Source: Massilia sp. HP4
GTDB taxonomy: Bacteria > Pseudomonadota > Gammaproteobacteria > Burkholderiales > Burkholderiaceae_D
Assembly (NCBI RefSeq): GCF_005222695.1
Contig: NZ_STGG01000023.1
Location: 1 to 64,000 of the forward strand
Direction: 5' to 3'
Length of the DNA: 64,000 nucleotides
Shown: piece by piece, positions 55,367 to 64,000 of the stretch
How positions within the stretch are numbered: the first letter of the stretch is position 1
Layout of the letters: every line of letters begins with the position of its first letter
Notes under the pieces: generated by a model
Told to the model about the DNA's origin: nothing
The model's input: the letters and a program-made list of their open reading frames with translations, nothing else
The model's database searches: none
Position numbers and translations under genes: made by a program

Positions 55367-56266
55367 ATGATCCGGTCGACCGACAGCAAGTTTGTTCCCA
55401 TTCCGCCGCGCGACCTGCCCACCATCCTGGGCCGGCCGGCCATCGGCTGGCGCGCGCGCATGTTCGACGTCATTTTCGGCAACGATACGCCGGCCGGCCG
55501 CCGCTTCGACATCGTGCTCGTGATCCTGATCCTGCTCAGCATCCTGGTCGTGATCCTCGACAGCGTGCCGGCCATCTACAGCCAGTATTCCGGGGTGACC
55601 TCGGTGCTCGAGTGGGGCTTCACCCTGCTGTTCACGGTGGAGTACATCGCGCGCCTGGTGTGCATCCAGCGCCCGGTGCGCTATGCGCGCAGCTTCTACG
55701 GGATCATCGACCTGGTGTCGGTGCTGCCCACTTACCTGTCGCTGCTGCTGCCCGGCAGCCAGGTGTTCCTGGACGTGCGCATCCTGCGCCTGCTGCGCGT
55801 ATTCCGCATCTTCAAGCTGACGCTGTATATCGAGGAATACACGCGCCTGGGCGAGGCGCTGGTCGCGAGCCGGCGCAAGATCATGGTGTTCCTGTCGGTG
55901 GTGCTGATGCTGATCCTGATCCTCGGCACCGTGATGTACGTGATCGAAGGCCCCGAGAACGGCTTCACCAGCATCCCGATGGCGATGTACTGGGCCACGG
56001 TGACCATCACCACGGTCGGCTATGGCGATATGGTGCCGCACACGCCGGTCGGCAAGGCGATCGCCTCGTTCATGGTGCTGCTGGGCTGGGGCATCCTGGC
56101 GGTGCCCACGGGGATCGTCTCGGCCGAGATGACTTCGCAGAAGATGTCGCGCCACGCGCCGCGCGGCACGCCGCGTCGATGCGGCGCCTGCGGCAGCGGC
56201 GACCACGATCCGCGCGCCCACTTCTGCAAGGATTGCGGGGCGCCGCTGGCGCCGGCGCAAGAATAG
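55367..56266 (+). CDS. Voltage-gated potassium channel with C-terminal zinc ribbon
   Basis: A 299-residue six-helix channel. The S4 voltage sensor holds four Arg every third position (R138, R141, R144, R147 in DVRILRLLRVFRIFK). The pore filter is intact: T215-T-V-G-Y-G-D221, followed by S6 to about 255. The C-terminus (about 270-291) is a four-Cys zinc ribbon: C272-G-A-C275 and C287-K-D-C290. Prokaryotic Kv channels usually lack a zinc ribbon. It may be a metal or redox sensor, or a tetramerisation piece; this is inference. Confidence 0.9.
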   Translation: MIRSTDSKFVPIPPRDLPTILGRPAIGWRARMFDVIFGNDTPAGRRFDIVLVILILLSILVVILDSVPAIYSQYSGVTSVLEWGFTLLFTVEYIARLVCIQRPVRYARSFYGIIDLVSVLPTYLSLLLPGSQVFLDVRILRLLRVFRIFKLTLYIEEYTRLGEALVASRRKIMVFLSVVLMLILILGTVMYVIEGPENGFTSIPMAMYWATVTITTVGYGDMVPHTPVGKAIASFMVLLGWGILAVPTGIVSAEMTSQKMSRHAPRGTPRRCGACGSGDHDPRAHFCKDCGAPLAPAQE

Positions 56267-56319
56267 CCTAGCGCAAGAACGGCGCAGCGCACCACGATGG
56301 AGCGGCGCACCGCGATCGC

Positions 56320-57114
56320 TCAGGCCATGGCGGCGTGCATCGTGAACCTCGCAGGTGCATGTACCGGTGCGCGTTGGGGCGCAGGGCGCGCCGGCGTGAC
56401 CGGCTGCGGCACGCTGGCGTCGCGCTCGAGCCAGTAGTTGAACTGGCCGAAGCTCGGCAGCGCACCGGCCTCGACGTCCTTGAAGCATTCCTCGATCATC
56501 TGGCGGTAGGCGGCGCGGCGCGAGAACTCGTCGTGGCTGGCCGCGTAGCGCGCGGCGGCGGCGCGGAAGATCGCGCGCATCCGTTCGTCGGCATTGGTGC
56601 CGGTGGCGGCATCCTTGCGCGGCCGCCCGCGCTTGATGCCGGCCGTGACCGCGCGGGTGCGCCCCGGGGCGCCCGAGTTGCCGTAGTCCGGCAGCAGGGC
56701 GTCGGGCGACTGGCCGCGCTCCCAGTAGCGGCGCAGGTAGCGCAGGACGCTCGACTTCGAGATGCCGTGGGCCGCCGCATAGGCGGCGAGCAGCCCGGCG
56801 CGCTGGCGCGGATCGACCAGCGCGCGGCGGTCGGCATGCAGGGTGCGCACGGCGGACCAGGCCTTGGCCTGCAGGTCCAGGTAACCCTGCGGCACCGGCT
56901 CGCGCGGCGGCGCCGCGGCGAACGGGTCGACCAGCAGGCGCCGTGCGCGGCCCGAGGCCAGCGCTTCTTCCAGCGCCGCCACCCGCACCGGCTCGGGCAT
57001 GGCAGCATGGCTGCCCAGTTGATAGGTCCAGGCCAGCGCCGCGTCGATCCACAGCACCCGTACCGTGCGGCCCGGCATGCCCGCGTACTCGACTACATCG
57101 TTTTGTCCAATCAT
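56320..57114 (-). CDS. TnsB-like transposase N-terminal half (DDE domain missing)
   Basis: A 264-residue protein matching the DNA-binding front of TnsB/TniA-type transposases: TVRVLWIDAA (17-26), a helix-turn-helix with ISKSSVLRYLRRYWERGQSPDALLPDYGNSG (about 118-148), a basic KRGRPRK (161-167) and LPSFGQFNYWLERD (219-232). In full-length relatives this last motif is followed by the DDE integrase core. Here only 32 Pro/Ala-rich residues follow before the stop. It is either a truncated relic or a retained DNA-binding protein. Start chosen at the ATG with GGGAG upstream. Confidence 0.7.
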   Translation of the reverse strand: MIGQNDVVEYAGMPGRTVRVLWIDAALAWTYQLGSHAAMPEPVRVAALEEALASGRARRLLVDPFAAAPPREPVPQGYLDLQAKAWSAVRTLHADRRALVDPRQRAGLLAAYAAAHGISKSSVLRYLRRYWERGQSPDALLPDYGNSGAPGRTRAVTAGIKRGRPRKDAATGTNADERMRAIFRAAAARYAASHDEFSRRAAYRQMIEECFKDVEAGALPSFGQFNYWLERDASVPQPVTPARPAPQRAPVHAPARFTMHAAMA

Positions 57115-57300
57115 CGCCATCTCCCACAAAGCTCAGGTGACATTCACCATGCTTTCTGACATGCAAGGATCGGGCCAGCGCGCTCGTCTGGGGGCGTGCA
57201 CGTTTGGTGCACCTCAACTGTGCAGGACGTCGTGCGCTTTAATCTTGGTTGTTCGTGCCCAGGCACGCCATCGGTTCAATCATTTCAAAGAGAGGCTTGC

Positions 57301-57891
57301 ATGTATCCGTTCCCGCAATCCGTCACGCCGGCCGTGCGCACCCATGTGGACGCCCAGGCCGCCTTCGTCAACGAGATGTCGAAATCCCTGTTCCGTTCCT
57401 TCCAGCAGATGTGCGAGCTCAATATCCAGCTGGCCCAGACCATGCTCGAAGAAACCACGCTGGCCAGCCAGCACGTGCTGAGCGTCGATCGCCAGTCAGA
57501 GTTGCTGGGCGCCGCCTCGGCGCGGGCCCAGCCGGCCACCGAGAAACTGCGCGCCTACCAGCAGCACATCGCGCGCCTGGCCTCCGACGCCCAGGTCGAG
57601 CTGGCGCGGGTAACCGAGCAGCACGTGCAGAACACCACCCGCACCGCGCGCGCCGTGGTCGACGACCTGGCGCGCACCTCGGTCGAGGAGACCGAGCGCG
57701 GCATCCGTAGCCAGCAAGAGGCGCTGCGCACCATGAGCGACCCGTTCGCGCGCGCCGATGGTGCGATCCATGCGCGCGCCGATGGCGCCGCGCAGGCTGC
57801 GCAGCAGGCCGGCCAACAGGTGGCGCAGCAAACGGCACAGCAGGCCGCTCAGGCTAGCCAGCAGGTGCGACAGGCCGGCACGACCCACTGA
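57301..57891 (+). CDS. Phasin family protein
   Basis: A 196-residue amphipathic, almost wholly helical protein of the phasin family, which coats polyhydroxyalkanoate granules. Phasin-like parts are VRTHVDAQAAFVNEMSKSLFRSFQQ (12-36), LNIQLAQTMLEETTLASQHVL and the long Ala/Gln-rich tail from about 157 (AAQAAQQAGQQVAQQTAQQ). AGAGAGG precedes the start. No phaC or phaB is present in the window. Confidence 0.82.
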   Translation: MYPFPQSVTPAVRTHVDAQAAFVNEMSKSLFRSFQQMCELNIQLAQTMLEETTLASQHVLSVDRQSELLGAASARAQPATEKLRAYQQHIARLASDAQVELARVTEQHVQNTTRTARAVVDDLARTSVEETERGIRSQQEALRTMSDPFARADGAIHARADGAAQAAQQAGQQVAQQTAQQAAQASQQVRQAGTTH

Positions 57892-57903
57892 GTCGGCGCC
57901 GGC

Positions 57904-59121
57904 TCAGCGGCGCGCCCGTGCCGGCGCCGGTGGCGTATCTTGTGCAGGCGCCACCAGGCTGGTCCTTGCTCGCGGCGCCAGGCCGAACAGCGGCCGGGCC
58001 CAGGGCAGGCGGCGCACGGCTTCGTACAGCGCGAAACTGCCGGTGGCGGTGAGCACCATCAGCAGCAGGGCTTCGACGCCGGGCGCCAGGTCGAGTGGCT
58101 TGAAGGCGTGCGCCATCGCCACGATCAGCGTCTGGTGCGCGATATATACCGGAAACACTGCGTCGGTGAGGTAGCGGCGCGCCGGTCCGTCGCGGTCCAG
58201 GTGGCGGTGCGCGAAACCGCAGGCGGCGACGATGGCGCTCCAGGCGCACAGTGCGACCACGCAGCGCATGATCGGCCGCCAGGTCGCCATCATCTGCTCG
58301 GTGTGCTCATGATGGGGTGCTGCATACCACACCACCGTGGCGGCCCATCCGGCCAGCGCGATGCCCAGGGCGGCCCAGCGCAGGGTCTCCATGTTTTGCC
58401 ATACCGGGCGGCTGCGCGCCACCAGGGCGCCCAGCAAGAACACAGGCAGGTAGGTGGCGTGGTTGAACCAGTCGTCGACCAGTGCGTGGGTCGAGGGAAA
58501 GCGGTCGGCCAGCAGGATGCGCACGGTGGCCAGCAACAGCACGGGCAGCACGAGCAGCTTCCAGCCATCCAGGGCGGCGGCGCTGCGCCGCGCCACGGCA
58601 TCGAGGCGGCCGGCCGGCAACAGCGCCGCGCACGCGGCAAGCACCAGCGTGTATACCCACAGGTAGGCGACGAACCACAGGTGATTCCAGGTCGGCAGGA
58701 CCAGGCAGCCATCCTTGCAAAAGCCCCCATAACCGGTGAGGTACAGGCCCATGAAGGACTTGACGCCGTCGGCATAGCCGAGTTTCTCGACCACCTCGAA
58801 ATAGGGCTGGGGCGGCACGATGACCAGCATGCCGAATAGCAGCGGCACCAGCAGGCGCAGGCTGCGCCGGCGCACGAAGGCGCCGGGAGCGGTCTTTTGC
58901 AACATGAAATGCGAGGCCGCGCCGGCCACGAAGAACAGCAGGGCCAGGCGCCAGGGCGAGGACAGCAGCATGAACGGTTCCGGGCCGGGGCCGGCGTGCG
59001 GGCTGTTCACGTGCCAGTCCCAGCTCACGTAGTACATGCCCACGTGATAGGCGATCAGCACGAAGAAGGCCAGGATGCGGACCCAGTCGAGGAAATACAG
59101 GCGGTGGTCGGTGGTCGACAT
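57904..59121 (-). CDS. Acyltransferase 3 family membrane protein (OpgC-like)
   Basis: A 405-residue protein with about ten membrane helices. It begins STTDHRLYFLDWVRILAFFVLIAYH, the acyltransferase-3 opening in which the helix-1 Asp-x-x-Arg and the TM1 His (IAYH) belong to the active region. Later come LLSSPWRLALLFFVAGAASHFML and WNHLWFVAYL. OpgC/MdoC members succinylate periplasmic glucans; the exact substrate here is unknown. Start chosen just before this conserved segment, since no strong ribosome site marks any candidate; an ATG four codons earlier is possible. Confidence 0.85.
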   Translation of the reverse strand: MSTTDHRLYFLDWVRILAFFVLIAYHVGMYYVSWDWHVNSPHAGPGPEPFMLLSSPWRLALLFFVAGAASHFMLQKTAPGAFVRRRSLRLLVPLLFGMLVIVPPQPYFEVVEKLGYADGVKSFMGLYLTGYGGFCKDGCLVLPTWNHLWFVAYLWVYTLVLAACAALLPAGRLDAVARRSAAALDGWKLLVLPVLLLATVRILLADRFPSTHALVDDWFNHATYLPVFLLGALVARSRPVWQNMETLRWAALGIALAGWAATVVWYAAPHHEHTEQMMATWRPIMRCVVALCAWSAIVAACGFAHRHLDRDGPARRYLTDAVFPVYIAHQTLIVAMAHAFKPLDLAPGVEALLLMVLTATGSFALYEAVRRLPWARPLFGLAPRARTSLVAPAQDTPPAPARARR

Positions 59122-59213
59122 GGCTGGCTGCATGGCGCGCGCTCGTGATGGAGGAGCTGCCAGCATCGCGCAAGGCGCAAGCGGGGCGCCAGCACGCTGG
59201 GGCGAAACGGGCT

Positions 59214-59939
59214 TCAGGCGGGGCGGGCCGGGTCCAGCAGCGCCAGCAGGGCGGGGCGGTACTGGCGGCTGCACGGCACCCGGGCGCCGCCGCGCAGCAC
59301 CAGTTCGCAGTCGCCCTTGTCCAGCGGCGCGATGCGCTCGATGGCCGCCAGGCGCACCGCCGCGCGCCGGTGGCAGCGTACGAAGCCGGGACCGAGCTGC
59401 TCCAGCAGGGCGCCAAGGGTCTGGCGCAGCAGCGGCGCGCCGGCCGGCGTGTGCAACGCCACGTAGTTGTCGGCCGTCTCGAGCCAGTCAATGTCGGCCA
59501 CTTGCACCACGCGCGTCACGCCGCGTTCGCTCACCAGCAATTGGCGAGGCGGACTGACGAGCGCCGCCACCGTTGGCACCGGCGCTGCCAGGCGCGCCTG
59601 CAGCCGCTCGAGCGCCCGCTGCAGGCGGGCCTGGTCGAAGGGTTTGAGCAGGTAGTCGACCGCTTCGCTGTCGAAGGCGCGCAGCGCATAGTCCTGATGG
59701 GCGGTGACGAACACCACCAGCGGCGTCGGGGCCGGCAGCGAAGCGGCAAGGTCGATGCCCGACAGTTCGGGCATCTCGATATCGAGCAGCAGCGCATCCG
59801 GCCGTTCGCTCTCCACCATGCGCAGCGCCTCGAGGCCATCGGCGGCCTCGCGCACCGATTCGATGCCCGGCGCCAAAGCCAGCATGCGGCGCAGCCGGTC
59901 GCGCGCAGGGCGTTCGTCGTCGACGATCAGCAGCCGCAT
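59214..59939 (-). CDS. LytTR-family response regulator
   Basis: A 241-residue regulator. The receiver domain (1-120) has the acid pair D7-D8, phospho-acceptor D53 (LLDIEMPELSG), and K in LLKPFD. The LytTR DNA-binding domain (about 135-235) has VADIDWLETADNYVALHT and FVRCHRRAAVRLAAIERI. Members often control surface or secretion genes through imperfect direct repeats. It begins 1 bp after the kinase stop (59941), so the pair form an operon. The acyltransferase gene follows after 92 bp and could be co-transcribed. Confidence 0.93.
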   Translation of the reverse strand: MRLLIVDDERPARDRLRRMLALAPGIESVREAADGLEALRMVESERPDALLLDIEMPELSGIDLAASLPAPTPLVVFVTAHQDYALRAFDSEAVDYLLKPFDQARLQRALERLQARLAAPVPTVAALVSPPRQLLVSERGVTRVVQVADIDWLETADNYVALHTPAGAPLLRQTLGALLEQLGPGFVRCHRRAAVRLAAIERIAPLDKGDCELVLRGGARVPCSRQYRPALLALLDPARPA

Positions 59940-59940
59940 G

Positions 59941-61029
59941 TCAGTCCCGGCATGGCACCCTCATCTCGGCGCGTACGCCGGCGGGCGCCAGCGCGGTCAA
60001 TTCCAGGCCCGCGTCCAGGCCGTGCAAGGCAGCCAGTCGCGTACGCAGGTTGCGCACCGTGATGCCCGGCGTGCCCGCATCTTCCAGCACGCCGCCATCG
60101 TCCTCGACCCGCAACACCATGGCGTCGCCGTCGATGCGCGCCACGACCCGGATCGCGGTCGCCTCGCGCCGCCGTCCGACCGTGTGCTTGAACACGTTCT
60201 CGAGCAGCGGCTGCAGGCTGATGGCGGGCAGCAAGGCGTCCAGGGCGGCGGGATCGACGTCCCACGCCAACGTCACCCGTTCCTCGAAGCGCTCGGCCAT
60301 CACCGCGGCATAGCCCTGGGCCAGGCGCAGCTCGTCGCGCAGGCTAGCCTGCGGCCGCTCTCCCAGGGCCAGCGTGGCGCGCAGCACGTCGGCCAGGCGC
60401 ACCAGGGTGGCGTCGGCGCGCGCCACGTCGGTATGCATCAGCGAAGAAATCGTGTTGAGGGCGTTGAACAGGAAGTGCGGCTGCATCTGGCGCGTCAGCC
60501 GCTCAAGCTGGGCTTCGCGCAGCAGGGTGCCGGCCTGCTCGGCGCGCACCCTTTCCTTCATCATTTCGCGGTAGGACAGCAAGCCGAAGCCGATGGTCAT
60601 GAACAGGCCGAAGTACAGCGAGATCTTGAGCGCCTCGTACACGAACACCTGGCCCCAGGGCTCGTGGTCGTAACTGGCGCCGGCCAGCGCATAGATGGCG
60701 TGGCGCACCGCAAACACGATCGGCGTGAAGCAGAACCAGTACATCGGCAGCCAGCGCAATTGCCGGCCGAACCAGCGCCGCGGCGTGGCGACCAGCGCGT
60801 CGTCGCGGCTGCTGAAGCGCCGCTGGACCAGGAACAGGAGCGTCGCCACCGCGGCGGACGAGGTCTCCCACAGGGTCGGCCGCCAGGGCGCCGTGCCGCC
60901 GTCGCGCCGGTAATCCTCCAGCGCGACCAGCACCATCAGCGTCCAGAACAGGACCCAGGCGACGCTGGCAAGGGTGAGGATGCGGTTGGAGGGCATGGAC
61001 GGCAAGCAGGAAACGACAGGGCCGATCAT
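59941..61029 (-). CDS. LytS/AlgZ-type sensor histidine kinase
   Basis: A 362-residue membrane kinase of the HisKA-like PF06580 class. Four hydrophobic helices occupy about residues 20-160. Next come the phospho-acceptor segment QMQPHFLFNALNTISSLM and an HATPase domain (LQPLLENVFKHTVG, RVEDDGG, GITVRNLRTRLAALHG). The start at 61029 has AGGGGA 8 bp upstream. It pairs with the LytTR regulator directly downstream and is divergent from a hybrid kinase, 102 bp away. Confidence 0.9.
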   Translation of the reverse strand: MIGPVVSCLPSMPSNRILTLASVAWVLFWTLMVLVALEDYRRDGGTAPWRPTLWETSSAAVATLLFLVQRRFSSRDDALVATPRRWFGRQLRWLPMYWFCFTPIVFAVRHAIYALAGASYDHEPWGQVFVYEALKISLYFGLFMTIGFGLLSYREMMKERVRAEQAGTLLREAQLERLTRQMQPHFLFNALNTISSLMHTDVARADATLVRLADVLRATLALGERPQASLRDELRLAQGYAAVMAERFEERVTLAWDVDPAALDALLPAISLQPLLENVFKHTVGRRREATAIRVVARIDGDAMVLRVEDDGGVLEDAGTPGITVRNLRTRLAALHGLDAGLELTALAPAGVRAEMRVPCRD

Positions 61030-61131
61030 CGTGCATTCCCCTGCGCTTGTCAAAACGGCGCGCCCGCACGCAGATGTGACAATTGGTGACGATTGCCGTG
61101 CCAGCCATGCTCATCGTGCGACAATGGGCCA

Positions 61132-63561
61132 ATGAGCGCACTGAGCCAACACAGCGACGAACATACCGGCCAGCCGGCAATGCGGGCATTGCTCGCCGCC
61201 TACGACTGGTCCGCCAGCCCCATGGGCGACCCAAGTGCTTGGCCGGTCGAGCTGCGGGTGGCGTTCGACCTGATGCTCGACTCTCCGCATCCGACGCTGG
61301 TGTGCTGGACCGGACGCTACCTGATGCTGTACAACGACGCCTACGCCGGGCTGCTGGGTGCGCGCCATCCTTTCGCATTCGGCAGGCCGCTCGAGGACGT
61401 CATGCCCACCATGTGGCCCGACGTCCAGCCGCTGGCCGATGCGGCCATGGCCGGGCGTCCTGGCCACATCGATGAATTGTGCGTGACGCTGCCACCGGCG
61501 CAGGGACAGGAGTGCGAGCGCTGGTTCAGCGCATCATACGTGCCCTTGCGCAGCCCGGCGGGCGAGGTCGGCGGCTTCGTGCACACGGCTTTCGAAACCA
61601 CCGGGCGCGTGCTCGAGGCGCGCCGCGCCGACCAGGCGCGGCGGGCGAGCGACGCGCGCCTGTCGGCCCTGTTCGACAGCCTGCCGGTCGGGGTCGGCGT
61701 CAGCGACGCCAGCGGCGCAATCGTGTTGGCCAACGATGCGATGGAACACTACCTGCCGACGCGCCGCATGCCGTCCCTCGACGAGCAGCCCCTGGCGCGC
61801 TGGACGATCCTCGACGCCGACGGCAATCGGGTGGCGCGCGCGGACTACCCGGGCGCACGCGCCCTGCGCGGCGAGCGCGTGGTGCCGGGCGTGGAGGCCC
61901 TGTACCGCGAAGACGACGGCCGCGAGACATGGGTGCATATCAGCTCGGTGCCGATCGTCGATGCCGACGGCAAGGTCAGCGGCCAGGTCTCGGCGGTCAC
62001 CGACATCGACCGCGTCAAGCGCACCGAGGCGGCCCTGCGCGAATCCGAGGAAAAATACCGCAAGCTGTTCGAGGAAGTGGACGAGGCCTTCTGCATCCTG
62101 GAGGTGAAGTTCGATGCCGACGGAGCGCCGATCGACCTGGTGTTCCTCGAGGTGAACCCGATGTTCGCGATCCAGAGCGGCATCGTCGACGCCAGGGGAC
62201 GCTCGGTGCACGAGCTGGCGCCGGGCCTCGAATCGGTCTGGCTGGAGCGGTATGGCGCCGTGGCGCGCAGCGGCGAGTCGATCCTGTTCGAGGAATACTC
62301 GCCCATGCTCGAACGCTGGTTCGAGGTCAATGCCTCGCGCATCGGCGCGCCCGAGGTCGGCCACGTGGCGCTGGTGTTCCGCGACACCAGCGAACGCAAG
62401 CGCATCGAGGAAGACATGCGGCGCCTGGCGCGCGAGGCGTCCGAGGCGAGCCGGCGCAAGAGCGAATTCCTGGCGGTGCTGGCGCACGAGCTGCGCAACC
62501 CGATGGCGACCATCCGCACCGGCCTCGAGATCATGCGCCTGCGCGCCGACAGCCCGGACACATTGGCGCGCGTGCGCGAGATGCTCGAACGCCAGACCCA
62601 CCAGCTGTCGCACCTGGTCGACGACCTGCTCGACGTCGCCCGCGTCAGCAGCGGCAAGATCGAGATCCGCAAGCAGCTGGCCGACCTCAATCGGGTGGTG
62701 ACGGGCGCGGTCGAGACCAGCACGGCGGTGATCCAGGGCGCGCGCCACCGGCTCGAGGTCGGGCTCTGGCCCGAGCCGCTGCTGCTGGACATCGACCCGA
62801 TCCGCATCGCCCAGGTGGTGAGCAACCTCTTGACCAATGCCGCCAAGTACACGCCGCCCGGCGGCGACATCCGGCTGGCGGTGCGCAGGCAAGCCGATGC
62901 GGCCGTGGTCGCCGTGAGCGACAGCGGCGTCGGCATCCTGCCCGAACACCAGGGCGCGATCTTCGAGATGTTCAGCCAGGTCGGCGACAACGGTGGGCTG
63001 GCCCAGGGCGGGCTGGGCATCGGGCTATCGCTGGTGCGCCAGCTGGTGAACCTGCACGGCGGGACCATCGCGGTACATAGCGCTGGCGCCGGCCAGGGCA
63101 GCACCTTTACCGTGCGCCTGCCGCTGGGCGTGCGTCCCGCCGCCGGGCACGACGTCGCGGCGCCAGGGCTGCGGCGCGAACAGCGCGCGGTGCCGCGGCG
63201 CAGCTTCCGCATCCTGGTGGTGGACGACAATACCGATGCCGCCGAGAGCCTGTCGCTGCTACTGCAGCTGAACGCCCACGAGATCCGCAGCGCGACCAAT
63301 GGCCGCGACGCGCTGGCGCTGGTGCGCGACTTCACCCCCGATATCGCCTTCCTCGACATCGGCATGCCGGGCATGACCGGTTATGAGCTCGCGCGGCAGT
63401 TGCGCGCGCTGCCGGCGCTGGCGCATACCACCTTCGTCGCCGTCACCGGCTGGGGTTCGGAAGAAGACCAGGCACGCTCGCGCGAGGCCGGTTTCGATCA
63501 CCACTTCACCAAGCCGATCGCGGCCGAGACGGTCAGTCGCCTGCTGGGCCAGCTGGGGTAG
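61132..63561 (+). CDS. Hybrid sensor kinase with three PAS-like domains and receiver
   Basis: An 809-residue soluble hybrid kinase. Order: PAS-like domain 1 (about 40-165, LVCWTGRYLMLYNDAYAGLLG), PAS 2 (about 180-310, VGVGVSDASGAIVLANDAME), PAS 3 (about 315-435, EKYRKLFEEVDEAFCILEV), HisKA with LAHELRNPMATIRTG (about 455-470), HATPase (NLLTNAAKYTPPGG, DSGVGI, GLGIGLSLV) and receiver (about 690-805, LVVDDNTDAAESLSLLLQ, AFLDIGMPGMTGYE, HHFTKPI). No membrane helix. Its kinase-receiver part closely resembles that of the kinase at 19339-21249. Confidence 0.92.
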   Translation: MSALSQHSDEHTGQPAMRALLAAYDWSASPMGDPSAWPVELRVAFDLMLDSPHPTLVCWTGRYLMLYNDAYAGLLGARHPFAFGRPLEDVMPTMWPDVQPLADAAMAGRPGHIDELCVTLPPAQGQECERWFSASYVPLRSPAGEVGGFVHTAFETTGRVLEARRADQARRASDARLSALFDSLPVGVGVSDASGAIVLANDAMEHYLPTRRMPSLDEQPLARWTILDADGNRVARADYPGARALRGERVVPGVEALYREDDGRETWVHISSVPIVDADGKVSGQVSAVTDIDRVKRTEAALRESEEKYRKLFEEVDEAFCILEVKFDADGAPIDLVFLEVNPMFAIQSGIVDARGRSVHELAPGLESVWLERYGAVARSGESILFEEYSPMLERWFEVNASRIGAPEVGHVALVFRDTSERKRIEEDMRRLAREASEASRRKSEFLAVLAHELRNPMATIRTGLEIMRLRADSPDTLARVREMLERQTHQLSHLVDDLLDVARVSSGKIEIRKQLADLNRVVTGAVETSTAVIQGARHRLEVGLWPEPLLLDIDPIRIAQVVSNLLTNAAKYTPPGGDIRLAVRRQADAAVVAVSDSGVGILPEHQGAIFEMFSQVGDNGGLAQGGLGIGLSLVRQLVNLHGGTIAVHSAGAGQGSTFTVRLPLGVRPAAGHDVAAPGLRREQRAVPRRSFRILVVDDNTDAAESLSLLLQLNAHEIRSATNGRDALALVRDFTPDIAFLDIGMPGMTGYELARQLRALPALAHTTFVAVTGWGSEEDQARSREAGFDHHFTKPIAAETVSRLLGQLG

Positions 63562-63577
63562 GGTGGCCGCGCCTGGC

Positions 63578-64000
63578 TCAGTTCGTGCCGCCGCGCTCTT
63601 CGTCGATCTCTTTCTTCATCGCCCCGACCTGGTCGATATAGTCGGCCACCGGCACGTCCGGGCTGGCGCGCAGCTCGGGCGGCAGCAGCACCGGCATGTA
63701 CAGTTCGTCGGCGGTACGGCCGTGGCGCTGCATATTCCCGGCCAGGATCAGGATCGACGACAGCACCGCGAGCAGGGCGCAGGCCAGGCGCAGGCGGCGC
63801 CGGAACTGCGGGGTGACGGTGGCGAGGTGGAAGTAGACCGCCACCGCCGCCGTGATCACCGCCGCATGCGAGGCATAGGCGGTGAGCCACTCGATCGACC
63901 AGGCATAGGCCACGACGCTGGCCAGCAGGCGCACGCCGACCAGCGCCGCCAGCGCGCAGCCGAAGATGAACAGGTGGCGCCCGAGGCGCGCGCGGCGACC
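63578..64000 (-). CDS. C-terminal membrane part of a protein entering from the right
   Basis: The frame is open from the window edge to the stop at 63578-63580, giving 140 visible residues. Three hydrophobic segments (around HLFIFGCALAALVGVRLLAS, AAVITAAVAVYFHLA and RLACALLAVLSSILILAG) are followed by a hydrophilic tail, GRTADELYMPVLLPPELR to KKEIDEERGGTN. The style recalls the membrane tail of FHA-domain proteins in related genera, but the diagnostic N-terminus is outside the window. It converges with the hybrid kinase, 16 bp apart. Confidence 0.6.
   Translation of the reverse strand, partial: GRRARLGRHLFIFGCALAALVGVRLLASVVAYAWSIEWLTAYASHAAVITAAVAVYFHLATVTPQFRRRLRLACALLAVLSSILILAGNMQRHGRTADELYMPVLLPPELRASPDVPVADYIDQVGAMKKEIDEERGGTN

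Overview
The window looks like part of the chromosome of a betaproteobacterium of the Oxalobacteraceae, close to Massilia or Janthinobacterium. This is inferred from the high G+C, the rpsO-pnp and tpiA-secG-tRNA-Leu-nuoA-to-N order, the DUF2818 gene after nuoN, a phasin gene (polyhydroxyalkanoate storage), and the style of the proteins. No sequence search was run. Coding density is high and most genes sit in short operons with ATGA or TAATG overlaps.

Layout. 1-330: tail of an IS3-type transposase and a 25-bp inverted repeat. 330-6,810: SIMPL protein, pssA, a lipoprotein esterase, two tandem paralogous lipoproteins, rpsO and pnp. 6,960-8,910: a small accessory patch with a DUF6973-like protein, a lipoprotein, and the scar of a deletion that removed the 5' ends of a divergent SDR/LysR pair. 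8,970-15,118: a czcICBA heavy-metal efflux operon behind a MerR-type promoter. 15,247-21,249: a six-gene stressosome-like operon (RsbR, RsbS, RsbT, ATPase-PP2C fusion, sensor kinase, hybrid kinase). 21,392-24,811: modABC, divergent modE, and a clear ModE operator between them. 24,820-31,401: orphan PAAR protein, an active/inactive M16 peptidase pair, GIN-domain, Sel1, SRPBCC and MYG1 proteins. 31,655-34,452: quinone oxidoreductase, tpiA, secG and tRNA-Leu(GAG).

34,624-49,612 holds the complete 14-gene respiratory complex I operon nuoA-N plus a DUF2818 gene. 49,734-53,908: Nudix hydrolase, a HExxH protein, ispD-ispF, an MFS transporter and a small hypothetical. 53,949-57,891: a second, orphan nuoA with a small membrane protein, an FMN reductase, a voltage-gated K+ channel with a C-terminal zinc ribbon, a truncated TnsB-like transposase and a phasin. 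57,904-64,000: acyltransferase, LytS/LytTR-type two-component pair, a large hybrid kinase, and the C-terminal part of a membrane protein running off the window.

How the parts work together. The signalling content is unusually dense: one partner-switching module joined to two histidine kinases, one LytTR system and a second hybrid kinase. No sigma factor, anti-sigma factor or diguanylate cyclase is encoded next to the Rsb genes, so the output is unknown. Large palindromic repeats with a shared GCGTCGGCGG core occur at three gene ends (21.3, 31.4 and 49.6 kb). I see no prophage, CRISPR array, rRNA or replication origin.
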